From Nocardiopsis listeri NBRC 13360 (GTDB lineage: Bacteria; Actinomycetota; Actinomycetes; Streptosporangiales; Streptosporangiaceae): a DNA stretch of 49,179 bases. Below are positions 49,086 through 49,179 of the stretch, in pieces; within the stretch, counting starts at the first letter, position 1, and every line of letters begins with the position of its first letter. The notes under the pieces are model-generated. The model saw only the letters and a list, made by a program, of their open reading frames with translations. It had not been told where the DNA came from and did no database searches. The DNA lies in assembly GCF_001570765.1 (NCBI RefSeq), contig NZ_BCSH01000063.1, forward strand, positions 1 to 49,179, in the 5' to 3' direction. A program made the position numbers and the translations under genes.

Positions 49086-49179
49086 AAGCGCTCGAACACG
49101 CCGAAGCGCTAGCGGAGGCGCTCAGCGGCAGGGGTTGCCGTTCGGGCGCCGTCAGGCTCTGTTCTCTGGAAACCCGGGG
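49086..49179 (-). repeat. Dispersed repeat, copy C, truncated by the window edge
   Basis: On the minus strand 49179-49124 matches the right half of copies A and B (CCCCGGGTTTCCAG, ACAGAGCCT, ACGGCGCCCGAACGGCA). It is followed at 49123-49086 by a second left-end block (GAGCGCCTCCGCTAGCGCTT then CGGCGTGTTCGAGCGC). The left half of the first copy lies outside the window. The right end of one copy abutting a new left end suggests a tandem or rearranged arrangement. Confidence 0.75.

Noticed and set aside
1..49179. CRISPR arrays, tRNA or rRNA genes, prophage or transposase genes
   Set aside because: No repeat-spacer array, cloverleaf with CCA-type end, rRNA motif, transposase or integrase was seen. 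A tRNAscan and ISfinder run would confirm this.

Overview
The window looks like core chromosome of a high-GC actinobacterium. Codons are strongly GC-rich at third positions, GTG starts are frequent, and the markers are actinobacterial: an SucB-type E2 with two lipoyl domains, PspA/PspAA/PspAB, a di-haem QcrC with three-helix QcrA, CtaF, a PimB-like mannosyltransferase, MacS and a DEDD-exonuclease/GIY-YIG protein. The gene set and rough order resemble the Mycobacterium tuberculosis block from dlaT/pepB through adoK, ctaC, pimB, trpD, qcrCAB and fadD15 to aroG, with streptomycete-like additions (MacS, glucokinase, tandem NlpC/P60). A Nocardiopsis-like (Streptosporangiales) source is my guess; the sequence alone does not prove it. 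I see no prophage, insertion sequence, CRISPR array, rRNA or tRNA.

Layout. 0.1-10.1 kb: a SoxR-box-controlled flavin reductase, then sucB-lpdA-pepA, cobS-cobU, a small conserved protein, an aldo/keto reductase and a DUF3043 membrane protein. 10.2-13.1 kb: envelope-stress cluster pspA-pspAA-htpX-pspAB. 13.4-16.4 kb: A-type Fe-S carrier, adenosine-kinase-like enzyme, rpsD and a TusA-like protein. 16.8-19.9 kb: cytochrome aa3 oxidase genes ctaC-ctaD-ctaF. 20.1-27.0 kb: envelope and RNA genes (L,D-transpeptidase, PimB-like mannosyltransferase, two NlpC/P60 hydrolases, zinc-ribbon/NYN-nuclease pair). 27.1-32.0 kb: exonuclease/GIY-YIG repair protein, rhomboid, stand-alone Lrp-type ligand domain, trpD and a degenerate receiver protein. 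32.5-36.9 kb: ctaE-qcrC-qcrA-qcrB, completing the bcc-aa3 branch. 37.3-45.4 kb: long-chain acyl-CoA ligase, small charged protein, ROK glucokinase, PlsC-like acyltransferase, esterase, membrane protein and the MacS kinase. 45.4-49.2 kb: molybdopterin oxidoreductase, DAHP synthase behind an aromatic attenuator, and thiI.

The most distinctive signals are non-coding. A roughly 180-190 bp dispersed repeat with a perfect internal 11-bp inverted repeat occurs at 29.6 kb, 37.2 kb and the right window edge, with shorter relatives after several stop codons. A short leader peptide with a Phe/Trp/Phe/Tyr/Tyr cluster precedes a strong terminator upstream of DAHP synthase. A textbook SoxR-type promoter with a 19-bp spacer precedes the flavin reductase. 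At least six start codons have a -10 hexamer 6-7 nt upstream and no convincing Shine-Dalgarno sequence, predicting leaderless mRNAs. The MacS kinase has its conserved N-terminus encoded in frame straight after the upstream gene's TGA, with no ATG, GTG or TTG available.

How the genes work together: SucB and LpdA feed the TCA cycle and the QcrCAB/CtaCDEF branch respires the electrons. The Psp/HtpX cluster guards the membrane that houses it. PimB-like transferase, PlsC and the acyl-CoA ligase supply envelope lipids, while the L,D-transpeptidase and NlpC/P60 proteins remodel peptidoglycan.
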